Of a stretch of DNA of 64,000 nt, positions 23,392-37,131 are shown piece after piece (position 1 is the first letter of the stretch; each line of letters starts with the position of its first letter). This DNA is from Odiellus spinosus (Eukaryota; Arthropoda; Arachnida; Opiliones; Phalangiidae). The stretch spans positions 33,333,458-33,397,457 of the forward strand of contig OY987225.1 of the NCBI GenBank assembly GCA_963920705.1, written 5' to 3'. The notes below the pieces were generated by a model. The model saw nothing but the letters and a program-made list of their open reading frames with translations, had not been told where the DNA came from and ran no database searches. A program made the translations under genes and the position numbers.

Positions 23392-26300
23392 TTATGACGT
23401 ATTATCATTTTTTTCGCTCTGAGTTTCGGTAGTCACATTATCGCTATTTTGTTCAGTTTTTAATAAATTATCAATCATGAAACCTCCCTGGCTAGGTTGA
23501 TTGTTATTCGAACCGGTAGTGTTGGCCGAAACGTTACTTATTTGGGAAGGAGGATCACTGTCCGTTTTATCATTAGATTGCTCGTGCGCGGGACTTTTTA
23601 TCGTAGAGAGTTTCTCAGTAGCCAAACTACCTTCTTCTGCCGCGCAAATGTCAGAATCAGCTTCAGGAATATTGACACATTTTTTGTCCTCACTATTTTC
23701 ACCACATTCGCGATTTGTAATGTTTTTGTCACCGTCATTTTGGGGTTGTTTTTCTTTTTCTTGGTCATTTTCAAGGCTACTTTTGGGTTTATCGGGTATT
23801 TCAGTTTTAACTTCATCCTTTTTAATGGGAGATTCCTTAGTAGATTCGGTTGATATCCTTTCTTGGGCCTCTGAACGTTCCTTTTCCAAAGCTAACTGAC
23901 GTTCTTTTTCTACAGCTTCGTAACGTTCTCTTTCCCGCTTTATGGCTTCTTGACGTTCCCTTTCTATAAGAATTTGTCGCTCTCTTTCAAAAGTTAATTG
24001 GCGTTCTCTCTCCATGGCTAATTGGCGTTCTCTCTCCATTGCTATTTGGCGTTCTCTTTCCATGGCTATTTGGCGTTCTCTCTCCATAGCTAGTTGACGA
24101 TCTCGTTCCATTTCCTGCCTTTCCCTTTCCATAGATAGTTGACGATCTCGTTCCATTTCCTGCCTTTCCCTTTCAATAGCTAATTGGCGTTCTCTTTCCA
24201 TAGCCAATTGGCGTTCTCTTTCCATAGCTATTTTACGGTCTCTATCCATAGCTATTTGACGGTCTCTATCCATAGCTATTTGACGGTCTCTATCCATAGC
24301 TATTTGACGGTCTCTATCCATAGCTATTTGACGGTCTCTATCCATAGCTATTTGACGGTCTCTATCCATAGCTATTTGACGGTCTCTATCCATAGCTATT
24401 TGACGGTCTCTATCCAAAGCTATTTGACGGTCTCTATCCATAGCTATTTGACGGTCTCTATCCATAGCTATTTGACGGTCTCTATCCATAGCTTTTTGAC
24501 GGTCTCTGTCTATTTCCAGGCGTTCCCTTTCCAAAGCTAGTTGACGGTCTCTTTCCATTTCATGACGTTCCCTTTCTAAAGCTAGTTGACGGTCTCTTTC
24601 CATTTCCTGGCGTTGCCTTTCTAAAGCTAGTTGACGATCTCTTTCCATTTCCTGGTGTTCTCTTTCCATAGTTAGTTGATGGTCTCTGTCCCTTTCCTGG
24701 TGTTCTCTTTCCATAGTTAGTTGACGGTCTCGTTCCATTTCCTGGCCTTTCTTTTCCATGGCAAGTTGATGTTCTCTTTCAATTTCCTGCCGTTCCCTTT
24801 CCACAGCTAGTTGACGATCACGTTCCATTTCCTGCTGTTCCCTTTCCATAGCTAGTTGACGGTTTCTTTCTATTTCCAGACGTTCCCTTTCCATAGCTAC
24901 TTGTTGTTGCTCGCGTTCAATTTCGTGGCATTCCCTTTCCTTAGCTATTTGACAGTCTCGTTCCATAGCTTCATGGCGAGCCCTTTCTATAGCAATTTGA
25001 TGCTCCCTTTCCATAGCCATTTGGCGTTCTCTATTTATAGCTTCGTCATGACGTTCTCTTTCCATCAATTTTTGTCGTTCTTTTTTGGTGGCTTCCTGCC
25101 TGTCTCGTTCCAAGTCAGCTAGTCTTTCTCTTTGAGCTACTGTCATCCTTTCTCTTTCCATAGCGGCCATTGCTACCATTCTTTCTCTATCCATAGCCAT
25201 CATTCTTTCCCTTTCTGATCTTTCTCGGTCCATCGACTGCCTGCGTTCTTTCTGATTAGTTTCTTCGCGCTGCCTCTCGGTTTGAACCCTGGCTTTATCA
25301 TCTTTAGCTCCCTCTTCCCGCTCATCTTTATCGCTTTTATCTTTAGCTACTTCTTCTTTATCAACTTTAGGCGTTTTATCATTATCTTCCCGAGCCTCTT
25401 TCTCTTCCTGGTCAATTTCTGAACCATCTTTTTCGTTTTTACTCTTTTTTTCTTGATCCGCTTCATCTTTACTTCCTTTTTGCTCTGTTTCCGATGTACT
25501 AGGTTTAGGATCTTTCTCATTCATCTTCTTTTCATTTCCTTCTCGCTGGGCCTTAAGTCTGGCCTCATTTTGCTCTCGTTCCAATTTTTCCTTCATTTGT
25601 CTTTCGTATCTCATTCTACAATCCCTCTCCATGTATTCCCGATATTCTCGATCAATTTGTTTACTTTGATCATCGAGTTCCCTTAGATGATCTCTTTTCT
25701 TCTTCTCCCTTTGATGTTCTTTCTCGTTTGAGGCTTCTTTTTGAGGTTTTTTCGCCTCAACTTTAGTTTCCTCTGGTTCCACCGGCTCAGTTTTTATTAC
25801 TTTTCTTTGGATCTCTATTTCTGACCTCGCCGCTAATCTCGCTAACGTAAGTTGATCGGTATTTGGATTCTGTTGATTCGAGCCTCGCTCTAACAATTTA
25901 GTTGGTTGATTCGGTCCTTCAGAGGCTGATGGTGGATTTGGAGGTTGATTAACTCCTTCGTTTCTCAGTAACATAGCCTTATCCGGGCCATAGACGTTGG
26001 TAGGTGGATGAGGTGGTCTAATTTGCGTGCCTGGTGCAGAAATACCCCCTTCTCTAGATTGAATCGTCGTTGTCGGAGGCATTTGATGAGTAGGAGCCAT
26101 TGGCATACCTGGATGAGATTGCGATCCAACATTGGGATAAGTCGGTGGCATTATAGGATGTTTGATGTACGGTTGATTAGTCATAACACCGGGATAGGGC
26201 TGATGTCCGGGACCAGGATGCCGCATCATAGGGTTCATCGGTTGATTAATATAATTTCCTCTATACCCTTCGCGAGGAGTTGATGCGGATGGATGAGGAG

Positions 26301-29300
26301 GAACATTATGCCTCTGAGGTCCGGGGCCCATTTGATGATGAGACTGAGCTCTAACTGGTGTGGAATGATGACTAATAGGACCGTGGGGAGGTTGCTGTTG
26401 AGGCATAGAACCTCTTAATTGTCCAGCCTGTGGATTATTAGCAGGATGGTTAATGGAAGTAGGCGTTCTAGGTCCAGCGTGATGTCTAGGCCCTCCGACA
26501 GGCATATTAGGATGAGGAGGACCGCCAGAAACTGATGTCACCATGTGTTGAGTCAGTCCCTGGTTTGGGGCGACATGAAGAGGAGGAGGACCTGTTGGAA
26601 CTGAACTACCGTGATGAGGAGGAGCTCCACTAACTGGTACATTGAGACGAGGTTGCGATCCTGGAGAGACGTAATGAGGTTGAGCAGCCGTATGAGGAGG
26701 ATAAGGATGAGATACTCCAACCACCGGAGGCAGTTGGGGATTTCTATGTCTCATTGGAATTTGATGGCCGGCCATTTGAGGAGGAGGTTGTCCTCCTCCC
26801 ATATGATGAGACGATGGATAATTTGGATGAGTAAGACCGTGACGAGAAGGCATCGATGGATGTTGTTGAACCACATTTCCACCGGAAATGGTCGTTGGAG
26901 GATTAGGATTATAATTGGTATGTTGCTGCGGATGATAAGTTTGATCTTCGGGTGGTAATTGTTGTGACTGTTGAGGTTGATTGTGATGAGAAGTTGGTGG
27001 AGGTAAATGATGCTGGTTAGGATAGTAATTTTGAGGAGGACCACCAGAATTTGGAGGATAATAATTAGTTGGTTGATTTGCTTGTTGATAAGGCGCGTAA
27101 TTCCTGTATTCTTCGTGACCACTTTGAGGATGGTGAGGAGGAGGTGGGTAATTTCCTGCATTGGGAGATCTAGGATAAGTTCCAGCCGGCGCTTGCTGCT
27201 GATAATACGCAGGTTGTCCGGGATTCGGATATGGATAATTTCCTCCTTGTGGTCGGTAAGGTTCCGCTACATTTCCACGAAATTCAGGGCCTTGATTTGG
27301 TTGATGATGAGGAGGTAAATGTCGAACGTGTTGAGATTGCTGTTGGGGAGGTGGTGTTTGTCTGTTTGGATACATATTCGAAGGTCCAGGGTAATGTCCA
27401 GTTAATGGAGTTAGTTGCTTAGGACCTCCTCCTCCAGCTAAGGGCGAATTTCCATCTCGATTGTAATTATCTAAGGATGTTAACTTTGAGGGACTTCCTG
27501 GTCCGTAATTTTCAACCATCGATGGTCTAAGGGGAGTCGGTCGAGCGGAGTATTCATCCATCGGAGTTAAATTATCCGAACCGTACGGTTCATTGAAGTT
27601 TCTATTCCTCATGGGCATTCCCTGTGGATTTTGATAAGGATAATTTGGGGGTCTAACTAGGTTTTTCAGCGTAGTTAAGTCTTGAGCCGAATCGGGTCCT
27701 TGGGGTGCTTGATTATCGAGCATCATTTGGTGATGTTCCGGGGGAATGTTTGGTCCCATCAGTCTGGGACCTTGTTCTACAGGTAATGACGCGATAACTC
27801 CACCACTACGAGGTTGAACGAGTAACTGCTTCGTTAAAGTCATTGAAGACGGGTGATTGGGTGGAGGAACTTGTTGATTTTGATTGGGAGGAAGAGCTAC
27901 TAACGGAGGAGGAGGGGGTAAGGAAGCGTCCCTTATTTGAGGAATAGGAGTGTTTCCAGTTTGAGGAGGCATTCCAACATTGTTATACGGATTTTGAATA
28001 ACAGCCTCGATTGTTTGATAAACATTATCATTTAATGCCGAGACTGTTTGCGGAATTTCAGCGGTTGTACTTTCTATAGGAGGTTTAGACTGATCGACTT
28101 TATCTGGATTTTCTTTCTCCTCATCATCATCGGATCGAATTATTTGTCTTTTAGTACCGACTTTTGTTTCGGAATCACTTTCTTCACCACTTTCTTCTTC
28201 TTCATCTTCCTTTCCAGTTCCATCTTCATTATCATCGTCATCTTCTTCATCTTCTTCATCTTCACTCTCAGATTTCTTGGTCTTGATTCTTTTAGACAAC
28301 TTTGGGTTTTCCTTTCGTTCACTCTTACGTTTCTTGGCTTTATTTGTTCCTGAACTAACTTCCGATTCATTTTCGCTGTCAGTTCTAGATTTTTTATTTC
28401 TTTTGCGCGATTTTGATTTTGATTCTGATCTTTCCGAACCGGAATTACTAGATTCGTCAAATCGAGATATGACCAGCCTCTTTTTCTTTCTACCGCTTTT
28501 AGTATCGTCTTCGCTGTCCGGTTGCTTAAGAAGATCCCATTTTGATATTGCCTTTTTTCTAAGAATAAAAAAGTATAATATAATATCAATTATTGACTGA
28601 ACTTGCAATTAAACTAAAAGTAGAAACTCTACTGATTTGGCTAAATACAAATGATACTTTTACTTAATAAACCTTAAATTTAGAGCTAATTAAGTTATAA
28701 CCAGAGTTAGTGTGTTAAAATTGGGACCTAAATAGATATAATTCTAACTGGGTAAAGATTTAATGCAAATAAAGATTCGAGACAAATTTCTTTATTACAA
28801 AAGATCGTTTGCTAAATTATAATTGTATATTAAGAAAATTTATCTGCTAAAACTAAACGTAAAGATATTTAATAAAATAAACAGGTAGCCTTCGATATAA
28901 GATTAAAAACTAGACCAAATCTAAGAGGAATTTAAATAAGGGGCTAAATGTTACTTTATAACAAATATTTTAGTATAACATTATTTTTTTCCATTAAAAT
29001 TAGGTTTTACTGTACTTTATTTTGTACGAATCATAAGTACCTTGATCTTCCCCACTCCTCCTCTTCGGAAGAAACTTCTTTATAGCTGATTCTTTTCCTA
29101 GCAGCCCTTCTTGTTGGCTGATAATCACTTCCATCTTCGCCACTTTCATACTCCTCCTCTTCATCATCATTCACTAAAAACGATTTAAAATAAATAATTT
29201 TAAATCTCCACAATTTCAAAATAAAGAGGCTTTACGGAGTGTAGCAAGATTTCAAATAGAGAACGTACCAAAATCATCATCCCATCTTCTCTTTCTCCTT

Positions 29301-32300
29301 CCCCCTCCGCTTCGTCTGGGAGCTCTGGATCCTCTTCTCCTTTTTTTTTTCCAATCGCCCGAATCATCTTCTTCCTCTTCTTCGTAGCTTTTCTCTGATT
29401 TGGAAACCTCAGTGTCCGAATTATTTCCCGAACTTCCCATGAAATCTTCATCGTTTTTATCTTCGTTTTCTTCCTCGCTGGTTAAATCCAGATCATTCAA
29501 TCTCTTTTTCTTTTTCTGTCCTCGATTCTTGACAACAGTTAGGTCAATTTTTTCTTCCAATTCTTCTTCTTCGGCTTTTTCTTCTTCCTCCTCCTCTTCC
29601 TCAGATTTATCATTATTTTCTCGATTTTCCGCAGCCAACAGATTAGAAATATCTTTTCCTTTGCTGACGGGTGGCGCGGGAATTTCTTTCTCTTTGGTCA
29701 AGGGGAAATCGGGTCCCAATTGGGTTTGAAGGGCTGTAGCAATTAATTCGTCATATTCTCGATACTGATAGCTAACAGCTTTTCGGTTCCTTATAGACCT
29801 CGTGTATTTCTCCTTTTTCATCTTTTTAACGTGCTGATGACTGGATCTTTCTTCGTATTCTTCGCTATGTTCCGAATAATCTTTGTCTTCATCGGTACTT
29901 CTGCTTTTTTTCTCTCTTCGATAGGAACTTTTTTTGGGTCGAATTTCTAATCTATCCTCCTCCGTTTCTTTTTCTTCTTCGGGTAATTCAAATTCACCTT
30001 CATCCCCTTCAAAGATTTCGTGCTTTTCCTAAATGAAAATAATATTAATTTTCACAAATTATAATGTTGATAATTTATTAATAATTTTGAAAAACTTGAC
30101 AAAGGCTTAGCCAATTGAAAATATTAATGAATCAAAGGTTTAATTGCAAAAAAAAGCTTAAACTTTACCAAGTTCCCACTATATAGTCAAACACTCAACT
30201 CTGCGCAACAACTAAATCTCTAGGCACTTCTTAAATACACTTACAGTTTTCAGAACGTTGTCCAAACTAATTCCAACGTAAGCCAACCTTTGTTTTCTGA
30301 GTTCTTCCCTTTCTTTCTTCTTTAAAAGCTGGTCGTAGGTTTTTAGTTCTTCAAATAGTCGTTCGCAGAGCATTTTCTAATTCAGAAATAAAATCGCAAT
30401 TAGGTTGATACAAGTCAAAAAAAGAAAAGAGGTCATACGTGTTCGCAAGGAGGGCAAAACCAATCTCCATCTGGGATGATCATTAAGGGAGGGTTAAGGC
30501 AAGCGGTGTGAAAACCACTATCACACTTATCGCATAGTAAAATCCATTCCGGATGATCTACTGCCCCGCAACGACCGCATGGTTTATCATCGTTAACTTC
30601 TTCCTTATTCTTATCTTTCTTTTCTTCACTGTCACTCTCTGAATTCTCAGCTTCACTACAAACTGAAATATATTCGACCCACTTATCAACATATTATTTT
30701 ATTTAAAACCCTGCTGATTATTCTATACCTTTCTTCAAAGTGCGAGCTCTTCTTATAATCACTGGCTCTTCAGTAGTGTCAAGTTCCTCGCAGGCAAACT
30801 CATCTTCATTCGCGTCTTCTTCGAACTTGAGAGGTTCATCTTCTTCAATTTCTTCTTCTTCGTAAACTTCCTCTTCTTCCTCGGTGGTTGAATCTTCGCC
30901 AGAAACGTCCCAGGGTTTGCAAGATAGTTTTAAACCCCAGTTAGAACCTTTCCCCCCTTTTCGTCTGCGTCGTCTCTTTCTCTTTTTTCCCGAAACGGAA
31001 CTCCAATCCTGAGAGTCATCGTCGTCATTTTCTTCCAACTCTTTTTCATCAAGTTCTTCGAGATAGAATTCTAAATCTTCTTCCTGTTATGGAAATCGTC
31101 GATATAAAACAAATTTTTCACGAGGGGGAAGGGGCTACACTCTAAAATGTTTCTACCTCTTGCTTCTTCTTAGCCGCCCTACTAAGTTCCTTCGCTTTTC
31201 CTTTCTTATGGGCAAGCGCTTCTTGTTTAGATTTTATAGACGCTTCCTAGGCGAATGAATAAAATAAAAGAAAATTACTTTTCCATTTCTATCATCATCC
31301 TTCATTCTCCCTTTAAATGGACCAGCTAGGAAACTTGGTTTCAAGATGTCTATAATTCTTCTTAATTTAAACTAGGCCATTTAAACGAAATCTACAAATA
31401 TATGTTTGTTATTTTCCATCCAAAATAATACAAAACAACTCCCAAAACTATTTAAATCACCATTGAATCCAAGTTTCCAGCTCAACTTGATATTCTTGAA
31501 CCCAGATTTCCTGGTCCTTTTAAGCACTAAGTTCTACATAGTATTTGATCAATGTTTTACGTACTTTAGCGGCTTTCTCTTTAGCCAACTGTTCCAATCG
31601 TCTCTGTTCTTGTTTCATTTTTTCGGCTAGTTCACTCATCTTTTTTTGTTGCTGTTGTTGAATACGGGGACTTCTTTTAACCACCAAGTTGGCGCTTTCG
31701 CTTGAATTATCGTTGGTAGCATCGTCAATGGGAATTTTCCTTCCTCGACCCCTACTGGCTCCTCTAGTTCCTCCTCTGCCCCGACCTCCCCCTCGAGCTC
31801 TTCCTCTTCCCCGACCTCTGGGACCTCCCCTGGCTACCGCTTCTTGAATACGACCAGTCATTGCATTAAAGACTTGTAGGAATCCTTCAGTGCTAGCTCG
31901 AGGATCGTCGTTATTTTCGTTACTGTTAAAATCCATACTGAAGTTTTGTAAATGAAATGATGTCGGTGATTTAACTTCTTTCGCAGCTTCTTCATTTTCG
32001 GTCTTATTTTTTTCCCCCGATTCTTTATCCTCCTCATTTTTATCTTTCATCTTGCCAATTCGGCCCTTTGCGCCTTTTCTAGATGTTTTGGGGCTTCTTT
32101 TGGGACCTTTTTTCACCGATTTTGATTTGGTTTTCTCTTCATCAACATTTTTTGACGTTATTTTTTCCTCCAAATCACTTTTTTCTCCTTCCGAATCACT
32201 TTTATCATCTTCCTCTTCATTTGAATCACTTTTCTCCTCAGATTCGTCTTCAGAGTCACCTTTATACTTCTTCGAAGTGGCCTTTTCATCGGAATCACGT

Positions 32301-35300
32301 TTTATTTTTTTAAACTTCACTTGTGAATCAGATTTTTCCTTTTTTTCGTTAGATTTTGGTTTATCCTTTATTATTTTTCCCTGGCTTTTTTTGGTTTCAA
32401 CTTTCTCACGGTGATCAATTTCTCCACCTTCCGAATCACTTTCCCCATCTTCCGATTCTTCTTCAGAGTCTCCAGTTTCATCAGAATCCCCTTTTTTATT
32501 TTTTATCTTGGAATCAGCTTTTTTCAGGTTTTCCTTCTTAGATTTTGGTTGATTCTTTGCTACTTTTTTATCGAGTTTTTTGTTTTCCCCTTTCTCTTTG
32601 GAGTCAATTTCTTCCTTGTCACTTTCCTCCTCAGATTCTTCTTCGGAACCATCAGAATCAAGTTTTGTTTTCTTTTTAAGATTAGGTTTTAAGAGGTTTT
32701 CCTTCGTAGTTCTTGTTTTCTCCTTCGCTATTTTGCCCCGGGGTTTTTGGTTTCCAGTTTTCTTTTTGAAATCAGTTTCTTCCTCATCACTTTCCTCCTC
32801 AGATTCTTCTTCTGAATTGTCTGTTTCATAAGAATCAAGTTTTTTACTTTTCTCCAGATCAGATTTTTTAAACTTTTCAGTCTTAGATTTTTCTTGAACC
32901 TTCGCTACTTTTCTCTGTCGTTCTTTGTTTTCTTTTTCTTTGGAATCACTTTCCTCCTCAGATTCTTCTTCGGAATCTACTGTTCCATCAGAATCCAGCT
33001 TCTTATTTTTCTCCTTGGGATCGGGTTTTTTCAGTTTTTCATTCTTAGATTTTGGTTGATCTTTTAAAACATTTTGCTGTCGATTTTTGTTTACTTTCTT
33101 TTTGGAATCAGTTTCTTCTTCCTCCGATTCTTCTTTTGAGCTGATTTCATCGGAATCTGGCGTTTTTTTCTCAACTTTCTTCTTGGAATTAGGTTTTATC
33201 ATTTTTTTCTCTGTAGATTTTAATTTACCCTCTACAAATTTTTCCTGACACTTTTTGTTTTCTTCCTCTTCAGAATCACTTTCCTGATCTTCAGAGTCAC
33301 TTTCCTCTTCAGATTCTTCATCCGAGTCTCCCGTTTCATCAGAATCGTCACTTTTCTTTTTAAATTTATCCTTACAATCATTTTTTGGCTTTTCAACTTT
33401 ATTCTTTTCATCTTTCTCCTTGGAATCGGGTTTCTTCTTTCCTAATTTTTCACCAAAATCAGATTGCTTTGCTACCATCTTGTCGCACCCAGCTTTTTCT
33501 TTAGCTTTTTCTTTTAGTTTCTGATCTGAAACAGATTTTTCTTTGGATATCTTCCGATCTGAAACGGATTTTTCATTCTCTACTTTCTGATCTGAATCTG
33601 ATTTTTCTTTCACTACCTTCTGATCAGAATCAGGCTTATCCTTAGGCACTTCAGAATCTGGTTTATTTTTAGACACCTCCAAATCAGATTTATCCTTCGA
33701 TACTTTATCCCCAGAATCTGGTTTATCCTTCGATACTTTATCCCCAGAATCTGGTTTATCCTTCGATACGTTCTCATCAGAATTCGGTTTATCCTTCAGT
33801 ACTTTCTGCCCAGAATCTGGTTTATCCTTCAATACCTTCTCCTCAGAATTCGGTTTATCCTTCAATACCTTTTCCTCAGAATTCGGTTTATCCTTTGGTA
33901 CTTTCTCCTCAAAATCTGGTTTACCCTTCAATGCCTTTTCCTCAGAATCTTTTTTATCCTTCGATACCTTCTCAGAGTCTGGTTTATCCTTTGATACCTT
34001 CTCAGAATCTGGTTTATCTTTCAATACCTTCTCATCAGAATCTGGTTTATTCTTCAAAACCTTTTCCCCAGAATCTGATTTATCCTTCAATACCTTCTCC
34101 CCAGAATCTGGTTTATCCTCCAGTACTTTCTCTTCAGAATCAGATTTATCCTTTGATTCCTTACCATCAGTATCAGGCTTATCTTTGGAAACATTCTCCT
34201 CAGAATCAGGTTTATCCTTTGACTCCTCTTCGGAATCAGGTTTATTCCTTGATTCTTTCTCCTCAGAATCAGGTTTATTCCTTGATTCCTTCTCCTCAGA
34301 ATCAGGTTTATCCCTTACTTTTTCTAACAAATTAGGTTTACTCCTTTCTAATATTTTATCAGAATCACATTTATCTTTTTCTATTTCATTATCGTCAGTT
34401 TTTTCCTTTTCTTCTGTTGATGTAGAATCAGGTTTTTCTTTACCTACATTTTCCTTGGAATCAGGTTTTTCTTTACCTACATTTTCCTTGGAATCAGGTT
34501 TTTCTTTACCTACATTTCCCTTGGAATCAGGTTTTTCTTTTTCTACATTTCCCTTAAAATCAAGTTTTTCTTCATCCTTTTCCTGGGAATTGGGTTCTTC
34601 TACCATTTCCTGAGAATCGTGTTTATCCTTTTCAACATTTTCAGGGGCATCATTTTTTTCATTTTCTTCTTTATCAGTTATATCAGGTTTTTCTTTTTCC
34701 ACTTTCTCCTTGACATCAGCTTTATAATTTTCTTCTTTCTCAACAGAATTTGTTTTTTCTTTTAGTCTCTCTGATTTTTCATTCTCTTTTTCACTGCCCG
34801 TCTCCTCATCAGGTTTTCTCTTTAACTCGCTAGTCTTTGATTCATTAGTAAATTTCTCTAACTCTTTCGGCTCATCATTAATGGTAATATTTTTATCAAA
34901 CGTAGTTGTAGGTATTTCGGGTTCTAATTTGGGGGGAAGCTCATCAACATCCATTTCCTCTATTTCTTCGGTTACCACATCTTCTTCTTTGGTATTAGAG
35001 TCTAATTTACTTAATTTTGTCTTATCAGGTTTCTGGCTACGTTCGTTAACGAGAGAATCGTTCGTTTTAGGGTTGTTTGAGTCAATGCAATTTGTTTTTG
35101 AAGAAGTAAAGTCTTTATTCGATGGAATATCATCTTCATTCTCGCCATTTTTAAGATTATCATCGGTGAAAAACTCGCGCAATCTCATTTGTCGGTCGCT
35201 AACCGCGCTTTTGTTTTCGCAGTTTATTAATTTTGGAGGTTCGTCGAGCGATAAGTCTTTATTAATTAATCCTTCTTTAGTAACTTTTTCTTTCACTAAT

Positions 35301-37131
35301 TCTTTCAACGTTTTGGGTTTCGTTTGGAATTTGCGTAGATGGGGAAGCGAAGAAATCGTCGTTGATATTGTATCAAGCTCGGTGTTAGTTTTAGATTCTT
35401 CTACATCAATTTTATTCTCGGGAAGTTTAGTTTTAGTTATTGTATCAGTTTTATTACATTTCTCATTGGACGGTGATGTATTTTTTTCTCCGTTTTTAGT
35501 TTCGCGCACTGAAGCGTCTGTATTTGCATCGATTGGAGATTTAATATCGTTAATTTTCGACTGACAAATAACTGATAATTTTTCAACAACCTTAACTTTG
35601 TTCGAAGTGATTGATTTTTCTTCATTTAAATCATTAATTTTATTATCAGAGTTTTTGGATTTAATTAAATTACACGTAGTTTCCGATGGTTCTTTTTTAA
35701 TAACTTCTTTACGTTCGTCACTTTCATCAATGACTGAACATTCAGGACCTAAATTATCTTCGTTTATTTTGGGGAATTTGGTCGGTAGTTTCAATTCCGA
35801 TTGTCCAGTATCGAGTAAACACGTTTCTTCTTCACCAACTTCTGCAATAAAAAGTTTTAAAATGGTTTTTGTTAACAATTGGCATTGTGTGTTAACAAAT
35901 AAATGTCTTTTCGCTATTGAATAATCAAAAGTTAATTACTCTCTTCTTCCTTAATGGTATCCATGTAAGCGGCCAATTTTCTGGCTTCCAGGGTTTGATT
36001 TTGTAAAGGCGGATTAGAGTCTCCATTTTCGCTGTTAGTCGAAGACGATTCCTCCTTCGTAACTTTCAAATTACTTTGTTGAAGAGTCGTTAATAATTGC
36101 GCAAACTCTTCTCTGGACCTTAAATTATTGAAATGAATTAAACAATTTATTAAAAATGGATCAAATTTAAGTCTCTTACTTGCAAACCAGACTCCAAGAT
36201 GAATCTTCGTCAGCTTCTTCTTGATATATCCGGATATTAAGTTCAGAATCTACTTGGAACCAATACATGTGACCCTTGACATCCCTTCCAATTGGCAAAA
36301 CTCTCAAACTCTGCGCATCTTGCTTGTTTATTTCCGTTTTGAATTTTGCGTACGTATCAAATTGAGCTTCCACCAAACGCTTAAGTTAGGTAAATAAAAA
36401 ACAATTAACTGTTGCAAAATTGCGGGATAATATTGAAAACCTTCATCTTACCTTCAAGAGCTCTAATTTTACGGAGAGTTTGGCTTTTTTGTAACCGAAT
36501 CTCTCCAATTCCCACGCATCTACGCTCGAATATTCGTGGCAAAACTGGAGGCAAAGTATTAGAAGTATAGAATGAGACTAGATTTAAATGATATATCTGA
36601 TGTAGCGTACCTTGGCCATGGCTTTTTCCCATTTGTCTGTCGCGAACCATTTTCGGCTTCTTCTCATCAATCGAACGTGAAGGTCTCGTAAAGTGTCACT
36701 GACTGGAATTAGAAAAAGTGGTACTTTGTTTTGCGACGGGTAATTAATTATGGGGGTATCGAAGGCGTGACTCTGTAACGCGTTTTAATATATAGAGAAG
36801 TCCATGAACTATATATGACTGGCTTTAAGAGTTTTAGCTAATTATTTTCGAGGTCTTTATGGTTTTTAATTATAATTGCGTCGAATTTGTGGGACTAAAA
36901 GGACGCCACAATGAAGTCTTAGCCATTATCTTTGATGAAAGAGGGGAGGTTAAGCCTATTGGCTTGATAGAGTTTAATACGGAACTTACCATTCTTCGTA
37001 TCCTCCAGCATTAACCGCAAATCTTCGACGTTGATATTGACACCGACTGAGTCGCCGAATTTAATTAAAAAGGAACAAATAACGGCGAAATTAGGATCGT
37101 CATGACAGCTTTCTCCTTCGGAAGACGCCAT
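23392..37131 (-). CDS. RSF1: RSF1 (remodeling and spacing factor 1) ortholog, giant repeat-expanded form, 13 exons
   Basis: Histone-binding subunit that partners the ISWI ATPase SNF2H in the nucleus to assemble and space nucleosomes. Minus-strand exons: 37131-36990, 36702-36611, 36544-36452, 36379-36180, 36118-35940, 35841-31565, 31246-31157, 31083-30729, 30662-30439, 30376-30245, 30028-29269, 29173-29041, 28558-23392. Together they form one frame of 3,947 aa; human RSF1 is 1,441. The N-terminal family block starts [11 protein letters not shown] and continues through [11 protein letters not shown] and [17 protein letters not shown] (exons 1-5). A PHD finger lies at about 1838-1884, with all Cys4-His-Cys3 ligands and the signature [18 protein letters not shown]. 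Downstream family blocks are [25 protein letters not shown] and KKRLNDLD. Exon 6 (1,425 aa) is Lys/Asp/Glu/Ser-rich with repeats. Exon 13 (about 1,720 aa) is acidic, then Pro/Gln/His-rich, then an Arg/Glu/Asp repeat helix. It diverges from MPDU1 across 624 bp. Confidence 0.93.
24226..24505 (-). repeat. 24-bp coding minisatellite (8-residue repeat) in RSF1
   Basis: About 11 near-identical head-to-tail 24-bp units encode DRDRQIAM over and over; identity holds at codon third positions, so the array is recently expanded or homogenised. Degenerate units of the same register ([23 protein letters not shown]) extend it on both sides from about 23,880 to 25,030, roughly residues 3400-3785. The alternating acidic/basic pattern with little hydrophobic content predicts a stable single alpha-helix rather than a classical coiled coil; that is inference. 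Confidence 0.95.
33640..34450 (-). repeat. 33-bp coding repeat (about 11 residues) in RSF1 exon 6
   Basis: Imperfect tandem units around [11 protein letters not shown], plus a preceding block based on [11 protein letters not shown], occupy about residues 700-970. The units vary in the middle (SGEKVLK, SEKVSK, SDENVSK), so the array is older and more degenerate than the 24-bp array in the last exon. Confidence 0.9.

Noticed and set aside
24184..25122. Open frames on the plus strand opposite the RSF1 repeat ([12 protein letters not shown] repeats)
   Set aside because: They are antisense reflections of the 24-bp coding array; the minus-strand frame carries the conserved gene.
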